This document shows positions 28,636 to 37,853 of a DNA stretch of 64,000 bases, one piece after another; position 1 is the first letter of the stretch; the number at the start of each line of letters is the position of its first letter. This DNA comes from Solitalea koreensis (GTDB lineage Bacteria; Bacteroidota; Bacteroidia; Sphingobacteriales; Sphingobacteriaceae): positions 1 through 64,000 of the forward strand of contig NZ_FXSZ01000001.1 in NCBI RefSeq assembly GCF_900182575.1. The letters run 5' to 3'. Made by a program: the position numbers and the translations under genes. Below the pieces are notes generated by a model. It worked only from the letters and a program-made list of their open reading frames with translations. It was not told where the DNA came from and did no database searches.

Positions 28636-31278
28636 CTACAAGTCATTACTTGCTGATGAATTAAACTTGTTAAAACGGTAAGTAAACGTTAACATGAAAT
28701 ACTGTGTAATGTTGTTGGATTGTCGGTCCTCGATCTGATTGTCAGTTATGGTGCGATTGATGCTGGTGTTTTGTTTTAACAAATCATAAGCATCCAAAGT
28801 TAATCTGGCCTTATTGTTCAAAAACTCTTTGTAAATACTTGCATTCAGAAGTGCTATGCTTTTTTTAGCTACTTGAATCTGATTTTCGTTTCTAAAATAA
28901 GTTAGATCGCTATTCACGGCAAAGTTTTTTGGCAGATAATAAGTGACACCAATCGTTGAAGTCAAATTTAAATAACTCGCGTCTTTTAATCCCGGATTTT
29001 CATACTGCACATTGTTGAAATTACCCGTATAATTCATATTAAAATCTAATTTATTAGCATACTTGTAATTAACAGCATATGTTAATCCACATCGCGAATT
29101 GTAACTTGTAGATTTAATACCATTTATATAGGTGGTATTTTTTATTATAGAAGTATTCAAACCCGGTTTGGTTCTTACGCTTTTAATTGGAATTCCCCAA
29201 CTAACGTTCAAATTAAGGTTATAGTTACCTGAAACATTCTCGGGTTTGCTGGTTTGCTTTCCTACAGCAGCATCTATGAAACTGTTATAGGTTATTTTAT
29301 TGAAGGTGGTTCCAACAGACAAATTGGCAAACATACTCCAATTAGATATAGGATCAAATTTCGAGTAATTGACAGAAAGATTGTTATTGAATTCAGACTG
29401 CAAATCCGGATTACCGATTTTGATGTATAAAGGGTTTGTATTATCTGGCGTAGGTTGTAAATCCAAGATGGAAGGTTGGCGGATATCACCCCGGTAATTT
29501 GTGCTGATACGGCTATTCTTCGAAATCTTGTAATTAAACGAAGCCTGAGGTAAAACACTAAAATTATTTTGCGTGTAAATACTGTCTTTGGCTATTGAAT
29601 GTCCTTTCAAATCAGTTTCTTGAATGGAAATACCCACAGAGTAATCGTATGTATCACCATTTTCGTTGAAGCTTGTTCCTATACGGTTTGCATTTGTTCT
29701 ATTCCTATACACATTACTCATAAAAGCATTCGGCAAATCATACTCCTTGCTTAATTCATCAAAATCATTGGCATTGCGGGTACTGTTTTCAATGCCGTTA
29801 TTAAAAGCATAATTAAATTTCAGTAAGTGGTTTGTAAAAAGCGGTTCACTATACATCAGATTAATATCGTTACTAAATTTGCTTCTATCACTTGAGTTTT
29901 GCTGGTTGATTAACGATTGATTTACCGACTGACTCTGGTAATAATTGCTGAGCGAATAATTAAATCCTATTTGATCATTGGATTCGTAACTGTTTTTAAT
30001 TGATAAACTTAATTGCCTCCCCTTTTTTATAAAACGTTTAGCGTATTTAATGTTGTTGTTGAAATCAGGTGACTTTGTAGATGATTTAGTCGATCGGTTT
30101 CCATCGTTTACGTTCCCTTCAGGACTTGATGATTCAAACAAACTGGATGAAGAAGAGCTGAATTGCCTGTAACTAATTTTAGAATTAAAATTCAGATTAG
30201 TTGAGGAATTAATCTTATAATCAAGGGTTAAGTCAAATGCATGCCTTTGACTATTGTTGCTATTGGTCGAACGATCTGAATACAGTAGTGATTCGTTTTG
30301 CAACAAGGTATTTCTTTTTAGAAAGCTCGATTGGTTAGTATTATTTAAATTGTTTAAATAGCTCAATGAAAGTACTAACTTATTGTTCAATGGATTATTG
30401 AAGTTGATACCCCCTGAAAAGGAATTAGAAATACCTACATCAGAGCTAACATTATTTGCATTGGATATGATGGAAAACTGTTGTTCATTGTTAAATCGGT
30501 TCAGGCTTAAATTACCCTTATAGCGGTTGTTACTACCGGCGCCAAGCGATACATTGCCAAATCCCCCTTTCTTTTTATCCTTTCTTACGGAAAGGTTGAT
30601 GATTATTCCTGACTCCCCATGTTCAGCTTTTTCAGGATCAACAGTGATTACCTGAACCTTATTAATGATATTGGCCGGTAAATTTTGAGTGGCCAATTTA
30701 GGATCATTACCAAAAAAAGGTTTGCCATCCACCAAAACGGCAGTGATTTTTTGCCCTTGCGCAGAAATACTTCCATCTTTCTCAACTTCTACTCCCGGCA
30801 GTTGTTTAAGCAAGTCTTCGACCACAGCTTGTGTTTTCGTTTTATAGGAGTTGGCATTAAATTCGGTCGTGTCTTTTTTGATAACAACGGGAGGAACTTC
30901 TGCTATTACCGTAATCTCGTTAAGCGTAATCAGTGCCGAATCAAGTAAAATATCATCCAGTTGGCATTCCGGTTTTTCCTTGGAAATAAAAAAATGACGA
31001 ATTACATCTTTATAGCCGAAATAACTACAGAACAGTTTATAATTCCCAACGGGAAGGTTTTTGATGGAAAACATCCCGTATTTGTCAGAGAGAACACCGC
31101 GCAGCGAGGAGTCTTGCTTGCTCATTACTGAAATTACGGCTCCTTCAAGGACTTCATGTTTTTTTGCCTCTTTTATTTTTCCTGTAACTGATCCACGGGT
31201 AAGACTTTGTGCATTTGCACCCGGCGAAAAAAATACCCACACGCTTACCAGCAGGGAAATAGAAGGCAAAAATTTCAT
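28636..31278 (-). CDS. outer-membrane beta-barrel protein, TonB-receptor-like, with carboxypeptidase-regulatory-like N-terminus
   Basis: Signal peptide 1-23 (ending ANAQ), then a CarboxypepD_reg-like domain (about 28-112, GSVTGKIKEAKKHEVLEGAVI, FSIKNLPVGNYKLFCSYFGYKD). A plug-like region follows (about 130-240, PGVEVEKDGSISAQGQKI, VLVDGKPFFGNDPKLATQNLPA) and then a large beta-barrel of the OMP_b-brl_3 type ending near MLTFTYRFNKF. It has 880 residues. No TonB box is evident. Its gene is convergent with the TlpA gene and has its own upstream region. Proteins of this class are common in Bacteroidetes and mostly uncharacterised; transport is assumed from the fold only. Confidence 0.85.
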   Translation of the reverse strand: MKFLPSISLLVSVWVFFSPGANAQSLTRGSVTGKIKEAKKHEVLEGAVISVMSKQDSSLRGVLSDKYGMFSIKNLPVGNYKLFCSYFGYKDVIRHFFISKEKPECQLDDILLDSALITLNEITVIAEVPPVVIKKDTTEFNANSYKTKTQAVVEDLLKQLPGVEVEKDGSISAQGQKITAVLVDGKPFFGNDPKLATQNLPANIINKVQVITVDPEKAEHGESGIIINLSVRKDKKKGGFGNVSLGAGSNNRYKGNLSLNRFNNEQQFSIISNANNVSSDVGISNSFSGGINFNNPLNNKLVLSLSYLNNLNNTNQSSFLKRNTLLQNESLLYSDRSTNSNNSQRHAFDLTLDYKINSSTNLNFNSKISYRQFSSSSSSLFESSSPEGNVNDGNRSTKSSTKSPDFNNNIKYAKRFIKKGRQLSLSIKNSYESNDQIGFNYSLSNYYQSQSVNQSLINQQNSSDRSKFSNDINLMYSEPLFTNHLLKFNYAFNNGIENSTRNANDFDELSKEYDLPNAFMSNVYRNRTNANRIGTSFNENGDTYDYSVGISIQETDLKGHSIAKDSIYTQNNFSVLPQASFNYKISKNSRISTNYRGDIRQPSILDLQPTPDNTNPLYIKIGNPDLQSEFNNNLSVNYSKFDPISNWSMFANLSVGTTFNKITYNSFIDAAVGKQTSKPENVSGNYNLNLNVSWGIPIKSVRTKPGLNTSIIKNTTYINGIKSTSYNSRCGLTYAVNYKYANKLDFNMNYTGNFNNVQYENPGLKDASYLNLTSTIGVTYYLPKNFAVNSDLTYFRNENQIQVAKKSIALLNASIYKEFLNNKARLTLDAYDLLKQNTSINRTITDNQIEDRQSNNITQYFMLTFTYRFNKFNSSASNDL

Positions 31279-31526
31279 TTAATTAAGTTAAATTGATTGG
31301 TTTGAACCAGAAAAGGGAAGAGCGAGTTGATGAAACAAAGAAATATTTTTCTTTGAAAACCTTTAAATATTCAGGGGGCAAAAATAGAAATTCTACCCAC
31401 ACAAAAAAGAAAATACAGACCTTTAAATAGTTATGTTTCGAAATTTCGATTTTACAGATTCAACAAACTGAATTTCTCAGTTTCCGTTTAACCTTTTATC
31501 TTTAGCTATCTTCTTTCACATGAATT

Positions 31527-33398
31527 ATGAAGCATCCGTTATTAGCACTCCTTTTTCTTTTTCTATTTACAATTCCTAAGCAATTATTTGCGCAGCAAGA
31601 TTCTGCTTACATACGAGATAACTATGTAAAGCACGAATATCAAATTCAAATGCGCGATGGGGCTAAACTTTTCACGGCGGTGTATGCGCCCAAAGATCAA
31701 AGCAAAAAATATCCCTTTATGATGATCCGGACCCCTTATAATGTAGGTCCTTATGGTGAGCATCAGTACAGAAAAGTTTTAGGCCCTTCTTCTGATTTTA
31801 TACATGAAGGATTCATTTTTGTTTATCAGGATGTGCGTGGCCGTTTTATGTCGACGGGCGATTTTGTAAATGTTCGACCTCACCATCCCCAAAAGAAAGG
31901 TAAAGAAATAGATGAATCAAGTGATACTTATGATACGGTTGATTGGTTACTAAAAAATGTACCAAATAACAATGGAAAAGTAGGAGTATGGGGAATTTCT
32001 TATCCGGGCTTTTATTCAGTAACAGCGGCAATCTCCGGTCATCCCGCAATCAAAGCCGTTTCGCCCCAAGCGCCTGTAACCAACTGGTTTTTAGGTGACG
32101 ATTTTCATCACAATGGAGCCTTTATGATGATGGATTACTTCAACTTTTATACTGTAATGGGAGTTCCACGGCCTAACTTAACAACAGAATGGCCGGCATC
32201 TTTCGATTATAAAAGTTCAGACAATTATAGTTTCTACCTTAACCTGGGAGCCTTGCCCGATATTGAAAAAAAGATGTTTAAAGGAAATGTGGCTTATTGG
32301 AACGATTTTTTACAACATCCCAATTACGATGATTATTGGAAGGCACGCGACATTCGTCAGTTTATGAAAGGAATTAAGCCGGCAACCCTGGTTGTGGGAG
32401 GTTTATTTGATGCGGAAGATTGCTGGGGAGCCTTTGAAACTTATAAATCTATTGAAAAACAAAATCCAAATGCTAAAAATACGCTGGTAGAAGGCCCATG
32501 GTTTCATGGAGGCTGGGCCCGCAGCAAAGGGAATTACTTTGGCGATATTAAGTTTGGCTCAGAAACAGGAACCTGGTATCAAAAAAATATCGAATTCCCT
32601 TTCTTTATGTATTATTTGAAAGGCGTGGGGAAAGACCCTCGTCCTGAAGCATTGATGTTTGATGTGGGTGCTGATAAATGGAAGGAGTTTGCTTCATGGC
32701 CACCCAAAGAGGTAAAGGAAAAAAATATCTATTTTCAGGCGAATCAAAAATTATTGTTCGACAAACCTTTGCTGGCTGCTGGTTTTGATGAATACATCAG
32801 CGACCCTAAGCACCCTGTTCCGTATCAGGATGAGATTAGCATGGAGCGAACCCGTGAATATATGATCGACGATCAACGATTCGCCAGTCGCCGTCCGGAT
32901 GTATTGGTTTACCAAACAGGTGCACTAACCGAGGATATTACCCTTGCCGGTCCGATTTGGGCAGATCTCTTTGTTTCAACTACAGGTACTGATGCCGACT
33001 TTGTGGTTAAAGTGATCGACGTTTACCCGGATTCATTAAAAAGCTACACTTTAAACGGAAAAGATGTGAAGATTGGCGGTTATCAGATGCTGTTGCGAGG
33101 AGAGGTAATGCGTGGCCGCTATCGGAAGAGTTTTGAAAAGCCGGAAGCATTTACTCCCGGAAAAGTGGAAGAAGTGAAATTCTCTATGCCCGATGTTATG
33201 CATACCTTCCGAAAAGGACACAAAATTATGGTGCAAGTGCAAAGCAGCTGGTTCCCTTTGGTCGATCGCAATCCGCAGAAATATATAGAAAACATTTATA
33301 AATCACAGGAAGGAGATTTTCAGAAAGCAACTCACAGAGTGTATTTCGATGTCGAGCATCCTTCAAGTATAAAAGTATCGGTATTGGAAAAAGAATAG
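31527..33398 (+). CDS. CocE/NonD-family hydrolase, alpha-amino-acid ester hydrolase-like
   Basis: Exported serine hydrolase of the X-Pro dipeptidyl-peptidase S15-like superfamily. Signal peptide 1-22 (ending LFAQ). The alpha/beta-hydrolase nucleophile is Ser158 in WGISYPG, the acid is Asp295 in GGLFDAEDCWG, and His327 in GPWFHGGW completes the triad. The residues DAED (Glu297, Asp298) plus an Asp in LGDDFHHNGAF (191/192) match the carboxylate cluster that binds the substrate alpha-amino group in known alpha-amino-acid ester hydrolases. A jelly-roll C-terminal domain follows (about 430-610). It has 623 residues. Likely substrates are esters or amides with a free alpha-amino group; glutaryl-acylase or cocaine-esterase-like activity is less likely given this cluster. 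Confidence 0.85.
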   Translation: MKHPLLALLFLFLFTIPKQLFAQQDSAYIRDNYVKHEYQIQMRDGAKLFTAVYAPKDQSKKYPFMMIRTPYNVGPYGEHQYRKVLGPSSDFIHEGFIFVYQDVRGRFMSTGDFVNVRPHHPQKKGKEIDESSDTYDTVDWLLKNVPNNNGKVGVWGISYPGFYSVTAAISGHPAIKAVSPQAPVTNWFLGDDFHHNGAFMMMDYFNFYTVMGVPRPNLTTEWPASFDYKSSDNYSFYLNLGALPDIEKKMFKGNVAYWNDFLQHPNYDDYWKARDIRQFMKGIKPATLVVGGLFDAEDCWGAFETYKSIEKQNPNAKNTLVEGPWFHGGWARSKGNYFGDIKFGSETGTWYQKNIEFPFFMYYLKGVGKDPRPEALMFDVGADKWKEFASWPPKEVKEKNIYFQANQKLLFDKPLLAAGFDEYISDPKHPVPYQDEISMERTREYMIDDQRFASRRPDVLVYQTGALTEDITLAGPIWADLFVSTTGTDADFVVKVIDVYPDSLKSYTLNGKDVKIGGYQMLLRGEVMRGRYRKSFEKPEAFTPGKVEEVKFSMPDVMHTFRKGHKIMVQVQSSWFPLVDRNPQKYIENIYKSQEGDFQKATHRVYFDVEHPSSIKVSVLEKE

Positions 33399-33469
33399 TT
33401 GGAGATAGTTGTTACTAGTCTCTAAATACCAAATACGATCTTCTTTCTTTTGAATATCATTATGAATAC

Positions 33470-33504
33470 AAAAGCCTCATCGACCAATACGACGAGGCTT
33501 TTAA
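33470..33504 (+). terminator. terminator after the CocE-like gene
   Basis: AAAAGCCTC / GAGGCTTTT stem with an inner TCG / CGA pairing, 70 nt after the stop of the hydrolase gene. Confidence 0.65.
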
Positions 33505-33605
33505 AACAACCCAAAGATTTCTAAATCAACAACTTGCACTTCCAAATCTGCTTTTTTTAAGGTAGATTTAAGCGATAGCTTCCCTCCTACTAAATATCTA
33601 AAATT

Positions 33606-33950
33606 ATGCTACAACCCAATGACATGAGCTCGTTAGTTTCTGTAATGGAGAAACTTCGGATGAAAAAATATGACAATGAATTCATGATGACTGCAGATGG
33701 TTTTAAATGTTTAGCCAACAATGAAATATACAAACCTGAAGACCTTATCATCATACGCACGTATCGTTTCGAAGGTGATAATGACCCCTCCGATAGCAGC
33801 ATATTATATCTGATAAAAACTTCGAACGAATTAATTGGTTATACGCTGGACTCTTATGGACCGCAATCGAATTATGAAGATTCTTCATTCGACGATTTTA
33901 TCAAGAAAGTTCCCATGAAGGACCACGATGAGCAACAATTGTTTAAATAA
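33606..33950 (+). CDS. small conserved Bacteroidetes protein, function unknown
   Basis: A 114-residue cytosolic protein without signal peptide or membrane segment. The core YRFEGDNDPSDSSILYLIKT followed by GYTLDSYGPQ resembles a family of about 100-residue proteins widespread in Bacteroidetes, often carrying the doubtful label phosphoribosylpyrophosphate synthetase. It has none of the PRPP-synthetase catalytic motifs, so I do not assign that activity. It stands alone, with a terminator before it and a repeat element after it. The family recall is from memory and unverified. Confidence 0.6.
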   Translation: MLQPNDMSSLVSVMEKLRMKKYDNEFMMTADGFKCLANNEIYKPEDLIIIRTYRFEGDNDPSDSSILYLIKTSNELIGYTLDSYGPQSNYEDSSFDDFIKKVPMKDHDEQQLFK

Positions 33951-34280
33951 AAAAGCTCTGCTCTTGTAATTGCTATTGTCACAGTCAAAATAAACCATCT
34001 CGTTATCGTCTCTTTCAATATTGAGGCTGTCTCCAAAAGTCGAACTAACCTGTTTTTGCCATGCTGAGCGAAGTCGAAACATCCTGTTGATGATACTACA
34101 GACCCTTCGACTACGCTCAGGGAGATAAGGAAAAACGCTTTTGAGCCTGCCGCAATCTCTCAAACTCCGGCCCCCCTAAGTTTTACATAACAAGTATTTT
34201 TTTTCGAAAAAAATTTAAACTTTGATAATTGTATTTAACTTGCCGTATTACCTACACTTACATTATTGAAAATCATTACA
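33951..34280. other. intergenic region with a dispersed palindrome
   Basis: About 330 nt between the small conserved gene and the galactosidase-like gene. Apart from the palindromic element at 34064-34121 I see no gene. The last 80 nt are very AT-rich and probably contain the promoter of the next gene, but no convincing TTTG / TAnnTTTG pair was found. Confidence 0.5.
34064..34121. repeat. dispersed palindromic element, copy B
   Basis: CTGAGCGAAGTCGAAAC and CCTTCGACTACGCTCAGGG form imperfect inverted arms. It aligns along its whole length with 24565-24621. The preceding 20 nt (GAACTAACCTGTTTTTG) recur, inverted, at 48760-48786. Confidence 0.75.
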
Positions 34281-36596
34281 ATGAAGCAAAGAATAAAAAT
34301 GTTGCTTTTGCTAACCATCTGCGGATATACCGTTAACGCTCAGTCAATCAGCAATGAATTTATGTCGGCTACGTTTAGCCCCCAAACGAAAACGATTGAA
34401 GTAAAAGACAGAACTACCGGCAAAGTGTTTCTTACTCATGGATTGGCAAGCAATGCCAGTGATAGAGTGCAAACAATGGATATAACAGACGCTGTTTTTG
34501 GCAAGGGTAAAGCGCTGAAATTGGTAAAATCTGGCGGTGGTTTTTATACCATTGCGCTGTATCCTAAAACTGCTTTTCTGTTTTTCACTGAAACCGTACA
34601 AAACAATGCTGATGATAAAATGATCTTTCAAAAAGTTCGTCCGTTTTCATTTAGGATAGATATGCAAAAAACTGCCGGACAATTGAAAACCTTAGGTACC
34701 GGAGGTCTGCTGGCACCTGCCAACAATCCTGGTAGTTATCTTTTTTTGACAACGGTAGATCCTAGTACCCGGGAAGGAGTAGTAACCGGGTGGCTTACCA
34801 ACGAGCGGGGAAGCGGCGTTGTTTTTTCTGACACCAGTAATAATCAGGTAAGCATTTCTACCCAAATAGACTATGGCCGGCTGGTGATTCCGGCAAGAGC
34901 TACTGAAAAACTGGAAACCCTTCTGATTGGACATTTTAAAGATGCCCGCATTGGCGAGGAACAATATGCAGAGATGATGGCTCGGAAGCAACGAATTCAT
35001 TTGCCTAACCGTAAAGCTGTTTACTGCAGCTGGTATAGCGAAAAAAATGGAGGAGCGGGCAGTGAAGCATCCACTAAAGAGTTAGCGAGTTTTGCGGCTA
35101 CAAAGTTGAAGCCTTATGATTTGGGCGTTATTCAAATTGATGACCAATGGCAGGACGGTGGTTCGTTCAACGGGCCCTTGCGTGGTTTTGATCGGGTAAA
35201 TCCAAAAGGAGCTTATCCTAATGGTATGGCTTCTACTGCTAACGCCATTAAACAAAGTGGATTCACAGCCGGCATTTGGTGGATGCCTTTTGCTCGTAAT
35301 CATCAGGACCCTGAATATAAAGATCGTCAAGACTGGTTTGCCCGCCGAATGGATGGTTCTCCTTACGAAACCAAATGGGGTGGCACTTCTTTAGACATTA
35401 CTAATCCGCAAGTACAACAACACCTAAAACATGTGGCCGGCACCCTGCACAACTGGGGTTTTAATTATTTTAAAATGGATGGATTGTGGACCGGTACGGT
35501 CACCGAACAAGTCTACATCAACGATGGCTATAAAGACGACCAAATGGGGAATTGTAAACCTTTGTACGACAGCAGTAAAACTCAAATTGAAGCATTTCGG
35601 ATGGGGTTGAACTTATTGCGTGAAACAGTTGGGTCGGAAGTCTTTTTTTCAGGGTGTTGTGTAAGTCAGAATATGCGTTCGTTCGGTGCCTCTATTGGAT
35701 TAGTGGATGCGATGCGGGTGGGTCCCGATTTTAATCACGATGGCCAGGGTATCCGTACCGGCGCCATCCGGGCTTCACGATTATATTTTTTAAATGGAAG
35801 AGTATGGTGGAACGACCCGGATCCTTCCATCATCCGTGAGTCGGGCGCAGCCACTGCCGATGGTGCGTGCAAAGGCATTGGTTCGCTAACCAGGGCTAGA
35901 CTACTGCCGTCATGGGTGGCATTGAGCAAACAGTTTTTTTTAAGCAGCGACTGGTTGCCTGATTTATCCGAAGACAGGTTGGATATTATGAAGCGCTGTA
36001 TGGCTTCACACCAGGGCATAGCGCGACCGATAGATGCTTTCGATAAAACATTACCTTCAATTTGGCTGGCAACTGATGAACATACAGGTGTGCAGCGCAA
36101 TGTACTTGGCTTATTCAACTGGGATACGGCTTCTCAAAAAATTGGATGCAAAAGTGCTTGGGCTGGCTTGCCAGCAAATAACGAATACTATGCCTTTGAT
36201 TTTTGGGATAATAAGGTGCTGCCAAACATAACAAGTAATGTTTCATTTGAACTTCCTGCAGAGTCGTGTAAAATTATTGCATTGCAAGCTAAAACTACTC
36301 ATCCAGTGTTGGTGTCTACCTCAAGGCATATTACACAAGGTATGATAGATGTATTGAAAGAAAAATGGAACAATAATACATTATTGGGCAGCAGCCAACT
36401 GGTAGCTGGCGACGCGTACGAAATGCGCATTGCAGGTCTTGAGGATAATTGGAAAATAACCGGAGTTGAAACGAATGAAAAAGAGGGTGTAACCATAACA
36501 CAGTTACCTACTACCGAAAAAGGATGGGCACGTATTCTTATAAAAAGTAATACGGATCGTACCGTACAGTGGAAACTGAAATTTTCAAAATCATAA
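34281..36596 (+). CDS. alpha-galactosidase-like glycoside hydrolase (clan GH-D)
   Basis: Exported glycosidase; signal peptide 1-20 (ending VNAQ) from ATG at 34281. An open frame extends to a TTG at 34266 but the ATG fits the signal peptide better. An N-terminal beta-sandwich (about 25-235) precedes a TIM barrel (about 240-600) with blocks CSWYSEK, GVIQIDDQWQ and GIWWMPFA. The catalytic-type segment NYFKMDGLW gives a likely nucleophile Asp400, and RVGPDF gives a likely acid/base Asp483. A C-terminal beta domain completes 771 residues. Family GH36 (or a relative such as GH27/GH31-like) is inferred; substrate specificity cannot be read from sequence. No SusCD pair adjoins it. Confidence 0.8.
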   Translation: MKQRIKMLLLLTICGYTVNAQSISNEFMSATFSPQTKTIEVKDRTTGKVFLTHGLASNASDRVQTMDITDAVFGKGKALKLVKSGGGFYTIALYPKTAFLFFTETVQNNADDKMIFQKVRPFSFRIDMQKTAGQLKTLGTGGLLAPANNPGSYLFLTTVDPSTREGVVTGWLTNERGSGVVFSDTSNNQVSISTQIDYGRLVIPARATEKLETLLIGHFKDARIGEEQYAEMMARKQRIHLPNRKAVYCSWYSEKNGGAGSEASTKELASFAATKLKPYDLGVIQIDDQWQDGGSFNGPLRGFDRVNPKGAYPNGMASTANAIKQSGFTAGIWWMPFARNHQDPEYKDRQDWFARRMDGSPYETKWGGTSLDITNPQVQQHLKHVAGTLHNWGFNYFKMDGLWTGTVTEQVYINDGYKDDQMGNCKPLYDSSKTQIEAFRMGLNLLRETVGSEVFFSGCCVSQNMRSFGASIGLVDAMRVGPDFNHDGQGIRTGAIRASRLYFLNGRVWWNDPDPSIIRESGAATADGACKGIGSLTRARLLPSWVALSKQFFLSSDWLPDLSEDRLDIMKRCMASHQGIARPIDAFDKTLPSIWLATDEHTGVQRNVLGLFNWDTASQKIGCKSAWAGLPANNEYYAFDFWDNKVLPNITSNVSFELPAESCKIIALQAKTTHPVLVSTSRHITQGMIDVLKEKWNNNTLLGSSQLVAGDAYEMRIAGLEDNWKITGVETNEKEGVTITQLPTTEKGWARILIKSNTDRTVQWKLKFSKS

Positions 36597-36613
36597 AAAT
36601 TGGTTGTGTTCAT

Positions 36614-36649
36614 AAAAAAGGGAGATTTTTAAAAACATCTCCCTTTTTT
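36614..36649. terminator. bidirectional terminator between galactosidase-like gene and peroxiredoxin
   Basis: AAAAAAGGGAGAT / ATCTCCCTTTTTT hairpin serving the plus-strand gene ending at 36596 and the minus-strand gene ending at 36651. Confidence 0.85.
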
Positions 36650-36650
36650 A

Positions 36651-37286
36651 TTATTTATTCGGCTGTGGCGTTGTTCTCAAATACGGTTTAATAATTTTAT
36701 GTCCTTTAGGGAATTTAGCAGGCACATCTTCAGTTGGAATTGAGTTTACAATGATGCAATCATCACCATCTTTCCAGTCAACTGGCGTAGCTACACTATA
36801 ATTTGCAGTAAGTTGCAAAGAATCAAGAACACGCAAAATCTCTTGAAAATTGCGACCTGTCGAGGCTGGATAGGTAAGTGTTAGCTTTACTTTTTTATCC
36901 GGACCAATCACAAACACAGAACGAACGGTAAGCGTATCACTTGCATTCGGGTGAATCATTCCATACAGGTTTGCAATTTCTTTCGACGGATCAGCGATAA
37001 TCGGAAAATTAACAGTGGTATTTTGGGTTTCATTAATATCTTTAATCCATTCTTTATGTTTTTCAAGCGGATCAACACTAATGGCAATAACTTTAGTGTT
37101 ACGCTTATCAAATTCGTCTTTAAGTTTTGCTGTTCGCCCTAACTCTGTTGTACAAACAGGGGTAAAGTCGGCAGGGTGAGAATAGAACACTCCCCAACTA
37201 TCTCCTAACCAATCGTAAAAATCGATCTCTCCTTCTGTAGTGGTAGCTTTAAAATTTGGCGCAACATCGCCTAATCTGATTTCCAT
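36651..37286 (-). CDS. 1-Cys peroxiredoxin (Prx6 type)
   Basis: Cytosolic thiol peroxidase reducing hydrogen and alkyl hydroperoxides. The peroxidatic Cys45 lies in PADFTPVCTTELG, the Prx6-type signature, and the C-terminal domain is long (211 residues), typical of the 1-Cys Prx6 group. No second cysteine that would act as a resolving residue is seen. SVFVIGPDKKVKLTLTYPASTGRN is the expected interface segment. It stands alone between a terminator and the MgtC remnant. The reductant is not indicated by the sequence. Confidence 0.93.
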   Translation of the reverse strand: MEIRLGDVAPNFKATTTEGEIDFYDWLGDSWGVFYSHPADFTPVCTTELGRTAKLKDEFDKRNTKVIAISVDPLEKHKEWIKDINETQNTTVNFPIIADPSKEIANLYGMIHPNASDTLTVRSVFVIGPDKKVKLTLTYPASTGRNFQEILRVLDSLQLTANYSVATPVDWKDGDDCIIVNSIPTEDVPAKFPKGHKIIKPYLRTTPQPNK

Positions 37287-37470
37287 AGTATTTTATTTTT
37301 AAAATTGTTAGCTATTTAAATTTAATAAAATATAATCAGAGATAGCCTATGATTAGCCTATGTTTTTAGTCGAATTAGAGTATACTTCTTTTAATATTCA
37401 GACGATTTTATCATTATATTAACCTACATAGAAAAACACATGTATTAATTGCTTCCGGTATTGAGTAATT

Positions 37471-37853
37471 ATGAAGGAACGATTTATTGTTTTAGGCCTG
37501 AATACGGCAGCTACAATTATTTGGTGTGCTGGTGCAGTTGGATCATTATGTGATATGGGAAAACGGTATCATGTTTTGAAAACAGAAGGGCAAAATACAT
37601 TATAAAAGTAAGATGCAAAAACCGTTCTGAAGACAACATAAGAAACCTGATGCTTACTATTTTAGCTCAAAACTCCATCCACCTGCTTAACATTAGCATT
37701 GAAGAAAATAAAGCCAAAGGAGAAAGCATTATTGCTATGCAAAATAATGAGTAACCGAGTGCAAAATGAACTTATCGAATCTTACATGCAAAAATAAATG
37801 CTGAAGAAGATGTCGTATCTGCCAACTGGGAATTAGATGTTGAAAATTATTGA
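37471..37853 (+). pseudogene. remnant of an MgtC/SapB-family gene
   Basis: Three short frames read as pieces of one MgtC-like protein. 37471-37605 encodes FIVLGLNTAATIIWCAGAVG..., like the conserved GLTTAATIW membrane helix of the family, ending in TAA. 37596-37754 (another frame) encodes YIIKVRCKNRSEDNIRNLM, like the start of the soluble C-terminal domain. 37791-37853 (another frame) encodes INAEEDVVSANWELDVENY, like its end. The N-terminal helices and the link between membrane part and C-terminal domain are lost. The 3' end overlaps the stop of obgE on the other strand by a few bases. Broken by frameshifts and deletions; identification is from motif memory. Confidence 0.7.

Noticed and set aside
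31336..31355. CAAAG...CTTTG near-palindrome upstream of the outer-membrane barrel gene as an operator
   Set aside because: Imperfect, AT-rich and unsupported by any neighbouring regulator; could be chance.
33606..33950. Calling the small protein a phosphoribosylpyrophosphate synthetase
   Set aside because: None of the catalytic motifs of that enzyme are present and the length is about one third.
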